64,000 nucleotides of DNA from the NCBI GenBank assembly GCA_948099385.1, contig CANUEZ040000047.1:27422501-27486500 (forward strand), read 5' to 3'. Below, one piece after another: positions 1-13,582 of the stretch. This stretch comes from Fasciola hepatica. Taxonomy: Eukaryota > Platyhelminthes > Trematoda > Plagiorchiida > Fasciolidae. The notes below the pieces were generated by a model. It was given only the letters and a program-made list of their open reading frames with translations, searched no databases and was not told where the DNA came from. Both the position numbers and the translations under genes were made by a program. The stretch's first letter is position 1. Every line of letters starts with the position of its first letter.

Positions 1-1560
1 TGACTTTATGCAAGCGCATCTGTCACTGATTTCTTTTTAAGGCACTCTTGGAAGTCATTCTGTGAGCCGAAACTTCCAATAAGTCTTGTATAGATATGGC
101 TGAGAAACGAGTAGCACATCCATTTTTATCAGCATTTTAAAGAAAACAACATCTAGAGACAAACTGTGATACATCCCAGAGTGAGATTGTTTTATGAACT
201 CCTCCACGCCACAGAAAAGAACAGTGAAGAAACATGAGTTGAACTAGTCCACGAACTGTCTAAAGCCCAAATTATGATGATTCATGAAACAAATCCGATA
301 GCCAAAGCGCGTTCCAGCTTTTACACTTGGTTATGACAAACCGTTCAGAGCATCAGTTTAATACAAAATAGCATTTATCTGAGCCCAAGATAGCCATCAC
401 ATTATTGTTTTAATCCACAAAAGTACTCTGTGAAGATAAAATCATATAGTTATTTCATATCACCCATATATTAGGGACCAAAAAACACAAAACTGCTTAT
501 ATTGGCGGAAGAGATAGCAATTAAACGATGGAAACCAAAGCTGTGCAAGCAGAAAGAACTGTGTGTGACTACGTTTACCATGGTGAGATGCACACATTCG
601 TAATTTTGTTGTTATGCCGTCGATCGTATATAAACTGTCACACTAGCTGTTGTCGGTAGTATGCACTGTGTAGATAAGCAGCAAAATCGTCCTGAACATA
701 AATCGTGAAATATTATGATTCTGACTTCTCTTTTCATATCACTTTATCTGTCGAGATGATAGAGCCCGGAGTTATTTGGGTTTGCTGCAAACGCATTTTG
801 TTGTACTGAGGCTGGGCAAATATTTTACTGAGAGTTTCCCTTGTATCTGGTTGAAAATAATCGTGTAAGTCCCAATTCGCTCACAGTTAGAAAGTTTTTA
901 TCTGTCAGCCTTGTTCCGCAGAGACTTCTCCTAATTTCATGAAGGAAAGTATCGGTTTGCAAGCGTAGGTGGAATCGAACATAGGTATAATAATTATAGA
1001 AAACATTTAAATATCAAAAATCAGGTATCCCACTTCAAGATACGCTACCTCGATTGAAGAATCCGACTGCATTTATAATAGCTCCATCCGCAGCATGGCT
1101 TCTGTCTTAGCAAAGCTGGTAATAATACAAAGTGTTGTACAAAGGAAAAAAATCACGACATCATTCTTGAAATTATTTTAACAACAAATCCAGTTGACTG
1201 GTATATTTAGAAAACAAAATTACAGACTCAGTATTGGCTGCGTTTTTCATTTATTCGCTTATAGGTAAATTATCAGTTTGAAACCAGAAATCCTATGAGC
1301 CTAGCTTTGTAATGAATCACCGGATAACGTCAAGCAATTGAGTGAGCAGTTTCTTCTGGCCTAGTAATTTCAAATTAAAGTTAGTTCATTCTGCAGTAAA
1401 GTTCACAGCCGAAGCCACATAGACGGATGAAACTTCACCCTTATTTCATCTTTGTTTTCAACTCTAATTGCTTAAAATACATTTACCTCTTAGCTCAAAG
1501 GATTAGATCACAGATCAGTTCAGAGTGCATCGAAAAACGATGCACCATGTGGTATGTTAT
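1..1560. other. No supported gene
   Basis: AT-rich sequence with short open frames only. I recognise no protein family, RNA gene or repeat here. Confidence 0.5.
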
Positions 1561-1764
1561 AGGTAAGTGTTTATTGTTCGATAACACAGCGTCATCGGAA
1601 AAGATGACAGTCAGTCGACATTTCGGTTACCGCGAATGACCTTTCTGAAGACCAGTTTACAATCGAAAACTGGTTTTGAAAAAGGTTACCCACCGTAACC
1701 GAAATGTCGACTGACTACTCCCTTTTCCGATAACTCTGTTTTGGAGAACAATAAACACGTACCT
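1561..1764. mobile_element. Hairpin (MITE-like) element with ~75-bp terminal inverted repeats
   Basis: The two halves are reverse complements of each other around position 1662. The left end begins AGGTAAGTGTTTATTG and the right end finishes with its approximate complement. The inner GTCGAC blocks at 1614-1619 and 1706-1711 obey the same symmetry (coordinates sum to 3325), so there is no net indel between the halves. The halves are not identical, so it is not a fresh insertion. It has no coding capacity, as expected of a non-autonomous hairpin DNA element. I could not define a target-site duplication. Confidence 0.6.
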
Positions 1765-2112
1765 GCTTCTTAGCTCTATCTGTGAAAACTTTCTTCACTT
1801 AGTGACATCACGAACAGCGAAGTTCTGTGTTGAAGGTAAAATCAACGAACCAACTATCTATTTTTCTGTCAAAGGGCTGATTCAGGCAGTGGTTGAGAAG
1901 ATGTCCTCTGAACTAAATCATTATACCTGGGACCAAACTAAGCACTTGATCAAGTTGTACAATATTTGTTTATAAATATGAGGATGAATAATGCAAAGTT
2001 TCGTTTTCTTTCCACAAGGCTACCAAATGCCTTGCCATAGTCGGTTATGGTTTTGGCTACATATGAGATGACTGGCATACAGCGAGTCAGTGTGTTTAAT
2101 TTCTCTCATTAT
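1765..2112. other. No supported gene
   Basis: Nothing recognisable between the hairpin element and the LINE relic. Confidence 0.4.
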
Positions 2113-2640
2113 CTAAAGAGAAATGTATCTTATTTTAGAATTATTCCAACCTTTGTTGGAGTATTCCTTCCGTCTTCCTAGGGATTTCAACATCGGAGAA
2201 GTAGCATTGCCGTCAAAGAGGAAGAAGGTTTCTAAGTGGCAGCCCTTGTCGAAAATTAGATTGACCGTCTCTACAAAAAGTTTGAAATTACTGCCAAGCG
2301 ACGATTCAAAAAGAAACCAGGAGGTTGCATGAGATAGGGATATCTGTAGGAGAAGATCGTTGTCACGTGAAAAATTTCGGAGACGGGTTTTGATTTGGCT
2401 GGTTTGCCTGAAAGAGTGGAAAGCAGATAGGGAATATTTCTTAGGCCTCAACAGAAGCAGACAATGGTCGCTGGTAGACAAAGGTACGCACAACGTTAGG
2501 AAAAATAATTCAGGATGACTGATGATAATCCTGTCTAAATCAGAGCTGACTCTGGTTGGAGAAACACGAGGACCAATTAAGTCATACGAAATGAGGGGGT
2601 TGGGTGAAGGAATGAATAAGATGGCTTACTATAATGTGCA
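2113..2640 (-). mobile_element. LINE relic: end of endonuclease domain and start of linker
   Basis: Read on the minus strand, the segment encodes a stretch containing TRVSSDLDRIIISHPELFF followed by PLSTSDHC. This matches the end of an apurinic-type endonuclease of non-LTR retrotransposons, where a 'SxLDLIFTN...' strand leads to the catalytic 'SDHC' motif. After it comes a charged linker with RNFSRDN and an LGRRKEYSNKGW segment, resembling the post-endonuclease linker of CR1/Jockey-type LINEs. A 126-residue open frame (2113-2493) remains. The reverse transcriptase and the first half of the endonuclease were not seen, so this is a fragment. The exact clade is uncertain. Confidence 0.55.
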
Positions 2641-5600
2641 AACTGTCATGTGACAAGGAAACAAGAGAAAATAAAATGAGTCAAAATAGGTTGAAATAGC
2701 TTTCCGTTTGAAAAACAGAGTTATATATAATTCTGTTATCACAGTGCTCCTATAGCAAGAAAATGTAGGATGGCACTGCATAACTAAACAGTTAATACTG
2801 TTCATTAAGTATAAATAATCGACTTCATGCATATCGCACCAAGTGGAGTAGACACATGTGACCACCCCACCTCTAGTCTACTTGTTGGTGGAAGTCCTCT
2901 CCTGCCAGAACAGTTTGAAGCCATCTATTGAAACGAGTGAGTCAGCCATATGTGGGTTTAGCTATGATTCTTGTGCACGAAGTACACAAGTATGAACGTG
3001 AGTGCAAAAACGAAGAACAAGGGTTAGATCCAATATTTTCCCAAACGGAGTACGTATGTTCTTAGTGAACAAAGACGACAAGGACGTCTTCGCTTGATTA
3101 GTGCTGTTAGGAACAGTTTGACAGCCAGCACGGAGGCGTTTTTAGGTCGAAATGGAATTCCTTCAAATTAACGATCTAATAAATCAGACTGAACGGAAAA
3201 TCCTGTAATCTATTTGAGTAGAAGTATTTCTGACCGCATACAGCGGCGAACAGTGATCACAGCGAATAAATTCCTTGAATTCGATGTGGTGATGATTCAC
3301 ACAGAAGTGTTGTGCAGTCACTGAAAAGGCACGCGCGCGAGTACCGGAGACTCACAGTATTTTCACATGTAATTAACAGACCTCACAGCTTGTTCCGAGT
3401 CATAATTTAGTAAAGGTAGATAAAAATTGGTTATAATGTCTAGTTAGGACAAACCGTTGCGTACTACTTCACAGACGCGCAATACTTTTTCTCAGGTTCC
3501 TGATTACTGAATTTCTTCTTTAGGTTGCACATGTTTCATCTATAGCGGATATGGCGTGATGAAGGTAAAGGCTTCATCTCAGCAGATGTTGACGTGTTTG
3601 CGAACAGCACGGTAAGCATTGTCACCCGGAGCTTATGAACATCATCACCCTGAGGTATGAACAGAAGCAATATACAAAAGCACTGGAATTATTCAACTAC
3701 GATCTGCATGCTCATGACGAACAGTTCGAGTGGACAACAAGTGGTGTGATTAGGGCGCGTATTTCTAATAATATACCAACCGTTTCAAAAACCATACACA
3801 CTAGTCACACTTGCCAATGTTGACAGTTGCATACGGTGCACCTCACCTTCATGTCCTAAACTGAAATTGAACTTACAGATTTGTATTATCTATGAAACTG
3901 CGAAAATAATAATCTTAGAAAATTCAGTTGGAAAATGACGAGTTATTTACCTGGGAATAATAGACTCTCCTAATATCAAAGATGGATGGCAAGAAACTTA
4001 ATGCTTGTCAGCTCTACCCTGGGTAGCACCCTACAACAACTTCTCAACCAATCCTTTCTGAACAAAGCAGTGCTAATCAGCAGGCCATAAGCTTTTCCTT
4101 ACGAACTCCGAAACCCGTTTAGCGCTAAAAAAACGCATAAACATTGATGGTAGGGGGGAAGTGACGTTCTGTGTGCCTTGTGCATGTGTGTTTTCAACCG
4201 AGAGCTCCACGTGATCTGTTCGACTATCTTCCCTTGTACTTACATATGATGCTACAATAGGTTGTTCATGTCCACTCACAAGGTCACTGCAAAGAGATTG
4301 GTTGATTTGTCCATAATGCTTGCTTAGATGGTGTCTGGCGCAGATTACGTACGTGCTTGTTTACGTAAGCTACGCGAGCTCCGTGTTCTGATTTACAATA
4401 CAACAGTTATCAAATCCATAATTCTGTGGAATTCATTCTTGATTGAAACGCTTATTGAATGCATTTTAAACAGAAGATTCAGTGGTGGTCATCGTATGAT
4501 GCAAAACAAAGTATGAGCCACTTGCACCGATCAGCACATAGAGTTTACCGCGGCAGTCAGCGTGCATTCTAGGCACATTTGCAGTGAATTTCTAACCTAC
4601 GACTTCGAATATCTGAATTTGCGCGTGTGCTCGATTTTCGTGTACACAATTCCTGCCCAGCATGAAAACATTTAGCTCATTTTTCTTCTAATATGAAACC
4701 TCAACCCTGAAGCTCTCATCGCGTCTTGATGTTTTTTCGGCTACCCAAATCCGGTCAATACGGCGGCAAATGTCCTTCTTTGTAACTAATTTGTCAAATT
4801 TCTTTTTAAATATGTATCTTGTATGAATCCCTATATGGTATCTTCAAATTCGGGCATGATAGAAATAAAAACTGCGAATTTCAACTGACGCCAATTTCAC
4901 AACACATGCACTGTCCTTTTAAACAGACTATTTGAAAGCGCTGATTTAATTAAACCTCTATTTATCCCTCGATCTTGTGCATCCGTTTACGGCTACTGCG
5001 CCACTTCGAAAAGTGCACACATTCAGAATAATATACACATCTTGTATATCATTTGTTTTGCATATTTCACCTCCATATTTCATCACTATTCGCCTGTGTT
5101 GATACCGGAACAACTAACGAGAAATCATGTGATATCATCGCGTGACCGTAAGAGCAGCAATATTAACTTGTTATTGCCATCCACAAAACCCGGATAATAC
5201 AGGGATAAAGAGGCGGATGAGAACGCCCGTTTTCCGACGAGTTTGGATTCAATACGCCAACATTGCACTGAACAACCCTATTGAATAACTGAAATATCTT
5301 ATTACTTGTGCACAGAAAATAACCTTACTCAGTTTGAGGGAAGGTATGCAAACTGACCGACAGTGTATTAGAGAGTACCGCCAGGTAGCATATCGGTGGA
5401 AACTTTTTCTAGGAATGATCAAAAACCAGTAGATCGATCACTTTGTATAAACATAACAAAACCTTCGATAGGGAATATTGTAATAGGTCATTCACAAGAG
5501 AAATGGCTTGTGGATGCCGTTGTCTAGTTTCCCTCCGGTTGCAGACGGACCTCATTTGGTCAAAATATTTTTCAGTGTCAAAACCTGTGTATTCCTGACC

Positions 5601-8513
5601 AAATGGGAAATGAAGAAGATTTCGTCAGGGAAATTCCATCATTCAGTGATTATCCTGAAAAGATCGTCGACCATCACAGGAAACAAGGATCCAAAGCATT
5701 TCGCCGCGAAATGGATATTATGATTGGCGTTTCACCTTGCCTTTTGATTATCTTTCGACTGAACTTCTCAATCAACACTTTACAGGTTCCATCGCATCCA
5801 TTATACCATGATTATTCGCTTTGTCTTTCTCACTCACCCATCAGATCTGAATATTGGCAGATTTCTTCCACAACTGACGCATCCAGTTACTCTTCTGTGT
5901 CCTACCTGGCATGGGTGTTGTCAAATAAGGAAAACACTAAAACGGATTTGATCCCCGGATTTGACTGAGTTTTTCTTTATCACTGATATAGAAATTTGGG
6001 ATCCAATTTTTGTGAATGGTTCATATTACCCCAAGAATTTTAGGAGCATTTTCACAGAAATATAAGATGGGTGCTTGCAAAAGGCTAGCATACAAAGAAA
6101 GGATGGGAAAAATCACAAAATCTAGCCAAAAAGTGAGCGCACACAGCATCGGAGGATGATTCAGCATGAAAACTGTTACCAGTGTGATCTTGGCCTTTGC
6201 GATCGATACGGGGTACCAGCTAACACGAGACGGGACGTTCAAAGCCATCTGCCGAGTGTCACAAAGCCGCTCCAAATAAGTCAGACAACGAATCCTATCC
6301 ACAGTCGAGGCGATTGCGACCAAGTTGTATCGGCCAATCTTGTGTTCTCAAAAACAGCTTGTCAAAACACTGGTTCTTCCCTGGCCGAAGGTCGGCAAGA
6401 TATTGGGACAGACACAAGCGGTCGGCAAAACCAGTGGCGGAATTTTCCACACGAATGCATTATCGTCAGCCTGACAGTTCCTATTGTGAATTCCTGTGAA
6501 CACTCTGGACAGTCTACTAACTTTATCAATTTTACAAAAAAACAACCTGTACTTGTACTGTTTTGACCCGATGTGAATTACCAAATAGATAGATCTGTGT
6601 TTGCCACATACCGTTTTCTAAAAAGTATGAAGTCAGGTAGAAGAAAACCACAACGTACTTCATATCAGCACCGTTTCTATCGATAAGAATTTCCTTAGGG
6701 TTGTAAAGGTGCATCATTTTAGACTTCATCGAAAGGTTACGTTATGGCTGAGTTGATATTTTCACATTAGGATTTTTATCTGTCAGATGGGAATGACTAA
6801 TTGGATAGTTTCCACAAGTGGCACATTTGTGTAATTCGATTTGACGTCTAGTGAGAGAACCATTCTATTCAGTATGTATTCACATCCTCAATAAGGCGTC
6901 AGTTTCCTAGAGGACACAGAAAAATACTCGTTAAATACTAAACACTTGAAGAATAGCAAGAATAGCATCTCACCGAGTGGAGCCAAAAGCATTCTAACAG
7001 AGCGTGCGTGTGTGTCTGAACCAAAACAACCACAGAGCCAAAATAGAAATGGTCCCATTTGGAAGCGACTGGTCAGCAAACAGTCTGGTTCAATAGGTCG
7101 ACACGGGTACCATCATTTCGATCGGGATTCTCCCTGAATTCCTACATTGTCTGTATGCTTATTCACCAAGATGATAACTCGTTGATATTGTGTGAACTAC
7201 GTGGAATAGTTGATAATGTGAGTTGAAAACCGACTGAGCGTACGCGATATTGATGAACTATTCTGTCAGTGTTGTCATGCTTGCTCTAGTAAAATTAAGA
7301 TAGTTCTGAGTTGCTCAGAAATCCAAATGCACGTAACGAGTCTAATAACTTAGTCCGCAAAGTGATACGTTCAGCTGAGCTGACAACGTAGCTGTTTCAC
7401 TTTTGAAAACAGGCCCCTGTTAGGCAATCTGATCGCCATAGACATTAGTTTGTCTGTCTCCAGCGACTGGTCAAAGTATAAACTTAACATTGTCATGGCT
7501 GTGATGTATCTCGTGCGCGACGACTGAACAAGTATGACACAATTTCTAATGTCTTTATCGGAGTAGAGTTGCAACCTGCTGAAATTATCTTTTTGAGTCA
7601 TTTCATGGCTGTGCATTCGCCGGCTCTATCGACAGTCATACAAGAATTAACTAGTGGAATGAGATTGATCAATGGGAAGTTCATGTCACAAAATCAGCAA
7701 ACCTTGTGATTATTCTCAGAAATCAGAAGTGAAATCACGAAAAACTAGTGAGATTTGGATAAATTTTCTTGATTGTGATATCAATGCAGTTACTGTAAGC
7801 TAAGTCGTCGTCACACACTGCCACCCGGATATGCACACTGTGTGCAAAGTCCATCACGAGCCAGCCCAATTCATAGTTTCCTAAGCTCCACTTCATACAC
7901 CGATTTGAAATGGCCATAAAAATGGTCCGATTAGGTTTATGGTTAGAGTTTTTGTGGATTTGATAATAATATCACAAAATCTAGAAAAGCACAGTGATAA
8001 TTCCTCAACCAGTAAGCCTAGTCATTTTGATATCCGCAGTATCACCTAACTCTCACGCAATGCCAACTTGAACTACAGTCTCCCATTAGCATGACCCAGT
8101 CATTTATTATTGGGGCTCAGCTTCAGTGAAGACCGAGTGAACTGCGGATACATTTGCACTACTGAAACTGCTCTACAGCTCTTGTTTCCCATTTACAATC
8201 ATCAGAATCAGTTTGCGATTGCAATGCGATTTCACTCGTTTGTCAACTTCGAAAGTGAGTGATGACTGAGCAGTTTGTCCACCTTTACTAACTGATCTAT
8301 CGACCGCCCAGTTCGGTCACTGGATATATACTGAGGAACTCAACCACGGGTTTCGACAAGATCAGGATCACGCGAATGACTGTGGTCGCACATTATGTCG
8401 TGATACATAGATGGGGAGCGCACGATGCGGCCACCGACGTGAGATGGTTGAAGACGGTTAACCTGTCGGTCTTGAAACCAACCAGAACGATATCTGAAGT
8501 ATCCAATTTGATG
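2641..8513. other. Non-coding or unrecognised sequence
   Basis: Apart from one exon-like frame near 5.6 kb, I see no coding exon, repeat or RNA that I can support. Open frames are short and of unbiased composition. Confidence 0.4.
5576..5737 (+). CDS. Possible orphan exon, unidentified
   Basis: A pyrimidine-rich tract ending in TTTTTCAG at 5568-5575 is followed by an open frame reading CQNLCIPDQMGNEEDF, then VREIPSFSDYPEKIVDHH and a basic stretch ending FRREMDIM. The residue mix (alternating charge, P/D/Y) resembles real protein more than neighbouring frames do. However, no good GT donor follows and no partner exon is visible. I do not recognise the family. It may be a pseudogene exon or chance. 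Confidence 0.18.
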
Positions 8514-8578
8514 ACTGTTCCGAATGTTGAATTATTTTTAACATTATCCCGAATATGTTTGATATAATTCGGAACAGT
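8514..8578. repeat. Short inverted repeat (12-bp arms)
   Basis: ACTGTTCCGAAT at 8514-8525 is exactly complementary to ATTCGGAACAGT at 8567-8578, with a 41-base AT-rich loop. It could be a small structural repeat or a decayed hairpin element. Confidence 0.5.
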
Positions 8579-9378
8579 TTTGATGTAATTTATCGATGAT
8601 GTGTAAAATGTAGGTGGTGTATTCTCCTAGATTATTATTTCATGACTAATAGCTTTTTCTGGTAAGAATATTTCAGAAGTTCCCTGATCGCTACGCATCG
8701 TGTTTTGTATGAAATGTCTCAAAAATAATGGTTGGTAAAGACCCATAAATAACAAAGATTTTATACTGAAATGAGCGTTCAAAAGTGATATGTTTACCCA
8801 ATGATCATCATTGGTGAGCGAGAATAGCCCGGCCAAATTCGAAGGTCGTTTCGTGGACGAGCTATTTAATTCGTTCGATCGCAAGGGACATCATTGTATA
8901 ATAAAGTTGTATTGGGGCCGTTTCATCCTGAAAATTGTCGGCAATAAAATAGCTTAGTGATGATGTGTCTGAAGCGGTAATCATTCGGAATAATTAAACC
9001 TGATAAATTCCTGGGGAAAACGCGCATTTGTCTTTTTTCCGTTCTATCTGCAATGCTGCTGTTGATCATGTTTTGGACTCACTCCTCGTGTCAAAGTTAC
9101 CGCGCTGGATTTATTGGAAACCCCAATAGTTCATCACTCGAAATCTACGGATCGATTTTGCCAGTTTACCCGCTGTTGCTGTACCTCTCTCTATTCATTG
9201 TGTATCCTCTTTTAAATATTCAGGCGTATTCCACGTATAAGAATAAATAATTCGTGAAGAATGTTTGATAATGCGACAAGGTTGAGATTTTTTGCATCCA
9301 GAGTAAACTGCTCAGCCTTATGGTAATCAAAGTGAGAGCAGTGACCAGTTGGTTTACAAGTCATGAAATTAACACAGA
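8579..9378. other. No supported gene
   Basis: Short open frames only; nothing recognised. Confidence 0.4.
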
Positions 9379-9430
9379 GTAGGAGAGAGAGAGAGAGATA
9401 GAGAGGTAGAGAGAGAGAGAGAAAAAAAAG
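9379..9430. repeat. (GA)n purine tract
   Basis: Imperfect GA microsatellite with AGATAGAGAGG interruptions, ending in an A-rich run. Confidence 0.9.
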
Positions 9431-12400
9431 CAGAGCCAAATTGAAACACTGTCCAAAATTAAAGAAAACCATGTTGACAAACTTTCGTTTTATGTGTACC
9501 GATCATCGCCGTTCCCGATCGTCACCAGATTCAAGCCGTCAGCTATTTGTGCTCGAATCTGTGCGGTAACAGGAAATTTTACATGTATGAACCCCAAAGT
9601 GGACCTCACCAAAGTTCTGCCACCGAAACAGCTGTAAAACATAACAGCGTCGCATCATCCATTCTTACTGTACTGATCAGTTTCCGGCCCCCATCCCAAG
9701 AACAGTTGTCTGAAGTGCAATGGTATATATGTATCATCTTTTGTAGTCTGGACTTCACCCCTCTGAATTATCGATCAGCGGATTAAAGAGAGATCGATGT
9801 TGAAAACAATGACTGAAATCCTCTGCGAGGATAAATGACATAGCCCTGAACAGATGCCATACTATATCCTAGGGCATATCGGACTGTGTTATTAGGAGAA
9901 ATGTTATTTCTGAGTTCCATATAAGTGACGAACAACCACAACAAAACTTTTTCTGATGAATTCTCTATCTGATACTTGGTAAAACATTCCCTTGCTGTAA
10001 GACATTTATTGGTGAAATTTCGTATTCCACTCCACGTTATACAAGAGTTTGATAGAACAGTATAAACTTGTACAACTGACCCGGTGTATCCTTATTTGGA
10101 CTACAAATTGCAGACGTTTCCAGTTTGTGTTCTGTTACATTCGCATCAACGGACACTCCTATAAATTTACGATTTCCATGACCTAACTTAATCAGAGTGA
10201 TTGGAATTGACACGGGAATTACTTGACGCACTGTACAGTCTTTACTCACTATGGCACTCAGTTTGGAAAAATCGCTTCTATGGTTTATGACTATTCTCGA
10301 TTTCAGGGAAATGTCGGACAGCCGTGTCTATCGCGCCCAAAGAAGGATACCGGATGCCTGCTGCACTATACTTTGCCAGGTGTGATGTGTTATAATAGTC
10401 ACTTAAATGTGTTAGCATAAACAGTTTTGAGAAGAGAATACTGATCAATTTAGCACAAAAATATGCTATAAGGGTGATGGGGAGAAACCTCCTGTGTAGC
10501 TGTTTTCAACTAATGGAGTTTAAAAGTTCCATATTTTATTCCTCACGTCACAAACCTTTGGTAATTTGAATCAGCCAACACAGCAGATGCAAGTGAACAA
10601 CGTAAAACCTATATCCCTTCATGAAACCGCATACATGTATTGAAGAAATGCACTCAACAAGTTGTTTTTTCGCAGCGATATTCCGTTGTCTAAATCTTTT
10701 ATAGAATATCATAATAAAAACTCAAATTCAAAACTATATTTAACAAAATACTGGTGATGTATGCTTTGCGGCTATTTATATCCATATGTGAACATGTGAG
10801 CATGGTCACCACGAAGCTTAGAAGTCCAATGTGCTCACTGTGGCTCATTATTAATTGTATGAAGGCAAAAATTACCAAAGGTCTTTTTTCTCACTGCCGA
10901 ATGAATGCTGATCCTACTGAAATTTTTATCTGATTAATCAACCTTGTATCTGCTCAACAGAAGAGGATAACATACAAGCAAATTTGGAGAACACTTACTG
11001 ATTTGAAAGTCCAACAAAAATCTCATGTTATGTGGTTTCCTTATTGAAGGAGACCTGAGTCACTTCAAATGCATGATCTAATCTTCAAGGCATCACCAGC
11101 GCGAGCCATTGAACATCACTTTTGTTCTCCCTCAGTTTAGTAACGTTTACAGAAAACCGGAAATTTCCGCTTCCAAACTGAATATGATGGGTCAAATCTT
11201 CTTGTAATAAATACTCTTCAGGTTCATCTTCTGTATGATAACGTGCTGCAGGTCACATTTTGTATGAATTATTGTTACAATGAGATGTGATGTGCAAAAT
11301 ATAAACACACCTAATTTGCTAACTGCATTGGGGCAATAAAATAATACCAAGAGAGTAATAAGCTTGAGGCCAAATAGAATATTTCATAACCAGTTTCTAT
11401 CTGTGGCTACGTAGAACAACAGGGAAAGGTAAGCCCTGTCAGCCGTCGACCGATTGAAAGCCAGTATTATTTCCATAATAATAATGGGTACATGGTAGGA
11501 TCGCCAAAACAATCTAGACGCAAATTAGCCCGTAGTGAACATGGTGTACCTTGCACGATATGTCATGAGACTTGGGTCACACTTGCAAAAGAAGTTTTAG
11601 AATTTGACCATTCGAATTTATTTGTGGTCGCGAGGCTCGAAATCTATCCACAGTATTTATCAAATTATTGTGCACTCCAGTATACACTTCCCAAATTTCT
11701 TATTGCCCAGTGTAGTTTTACTCCTCGCTTTAAAAAGTATACCTGAGGAGGAATCGAATCTCATTTGAAGCTAGTTATACACCCGGTGGGATGTTTGTTT
11801 TCAATTTTACTGCAATGTCCATTTGTCCATGGTTTTTACCTACTTCGGAGTGTATAAGTAAGATTTATTCTACCGTTCTCTGAGAGGCTCAGCGGTTTTA
11901 TAATCAAATGTTAATTGGTATATCATAGAACAAAGAACATGCCCATTTGAGTTCTTAGTAATTTAATGCACAGATTTTGCAAAATTGCAATTGATATGAG
12001 CAACTTGTACTGGTACTACAATGATTGAAGTAGTTCATTATTTGGTCTATATATAACAAACTGATCATTTATGGTCAAAATCTGAAATGGTCTTTCCAAT
12101 GAAATACCATGAGTTCCGATAGAATCGAATGCTACTTTTCTCATAAGGAGCATTCAGAGCCATTTGAAAAGCGTTTCATGATAGATACATGTTTTCATCT
12201 TCTACGTGGTATATATCTCCTCTTTCATTGATATCAAATTTACAGTGAGATCACTTAGTTGTGGAGAAATACTTATTAAAAGAAGATGATTGTGCATTTA
12301 TTGGAAAGTAATGCAGTGCTAATCAAAGTTTTCATGTAATATACATGATCAGAATTTGGCATGGTTTCTGTTTTTCCCGAAAACTCCTTACTTCGAGATC

Positions 12401-12644
12401 CTTCGATTTTGTGAGAAATGTCAAACTGACCAAAGTTGGTAAGACCTACTCTTGTTTTCTTCCGTGGACCCTGACTTCGCGGTCACCTCAGTGCTGTGTG
12501 TTAATTTCGTCTTAGCTAATTGTATGTTTCAACCATTAGGTGCACAAACGTCTGCGGAATGTCAATCTTTTCACATACTCCGGATGAAAAATCACGTCGA
12601 AGATGAACTTGTTCATGGTAATTACCTATTCAGGCTCCCACCAT
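9431..12644. other. No supported gene
   Basis: Long AT-rich intergenic stretch. An 84-codon frame at 11492-11746 has no recognisable motif and is not called. Confidence 0.4.
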
Positions 12645-12838
12645 TAACTTCTTATTGCATGCTTGCACATGAGCGCATTGGGAAGCGGTATATATCCCGT
12701 AGCCAAGAAGGCCCATTGCACTTTCAGGCAGAACCTGCAACCAGATTCTGAGACACAGAGTGGGAAACCACATAAGATCCCAATAGGTCAGATGTGGTAA
12801 CAAACCGGACGACAGTGCGCTACTGTATACCACCAAAT
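12645..12838 (-). repeat. Dispersed SINE-like repeat, family S2, copy 1 (body only)
   Basis: On the minus strand it runs from GGTGGTATACAGTAGCGCAC through TGTTACCACATCTGACCTA and GGGATATATACCGC to a GCAAGCATGCAATAA end. The same ordered blocks recur at 19601-19817, 21746-21899, 53824-53980 and 56106-56265, and in the mirrored right arm. The arm copy at 35275-35491 also retains a tRNA-like B box at its 5' end, so the family is probably a tRNA-derived SINE. This copy lacks that head. Confidence 0.6.
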
Positions 12839-13582
12839 GTGATGGCCAAACGTATTAAGGAATCATCTTCACTCAATAAATTATGATGGCTAATGAAACT
12901 TGTGTCCTTTCATTATTTGTAGGGAAGTAGTTCGAAAGATGCTTGTCCATATCAGCTTTCTTTATGTACCAAAGGGGAGTCTCGGATCTTCATTATCAAA
13001 TGAACTCACAGGCAGGAAATGAAACATCTGCAATTCGATGTAAAATCAAGTGCATATGATGAAGCAAACATTATCTCATATAATTATGAAACAAAAAAGG
13101 CATGATAATCTGGAGTACTTGTAAATTAGAGTGTAATTGAAAACTGTTTAATTGTTTAACTCCCGAAGATAATGTTGGGTTAAAAACCGAGTCTCTCCAT
13201 CCCCTAATCTTAAGGTTCGAATTTTTAATGCCTCTTTCTTTTCACTGGAACTAATAAATCATACATTTATTTAGTTATCGAGTTCATTATGGTTTTGAAT
13301 TACTCCAAATTATCATCTTGTTATTAAAAACTGTCCCCTCATTAGTATCACAGTGGAACAGTTATCTCTTGCATTAAATGAGTTTCCGCACTCCAGATGA
13401 TCATTATGTTGTTTCAAAATGTGTACCGCTGATTTATCATGTGACCTCAGTTGACCAATCGTTGTTCGACAAAATCGACCCATCATATCTGCTTCTGTAC
13501 TCAAATGGGATGAACAGAATTTGCATCGCTGCATTCAAAGGATATCCGCATTTGAACACCACGTTCATTCGATATTATTCAC
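12839..13582. other. Upstream region of the GPCR gene
   Basis: No repeat or exon recognised. No clear TATA box or initiator could be assigned for the gene that follows. Confidence 0.35.

Noticed and set aside
8195..8225. CTGATGA followed by GGGAAAC on the minus strand, resembling a hammerhead
   Set aside because: No stem II can form between the boxes and the flanks do not pair.
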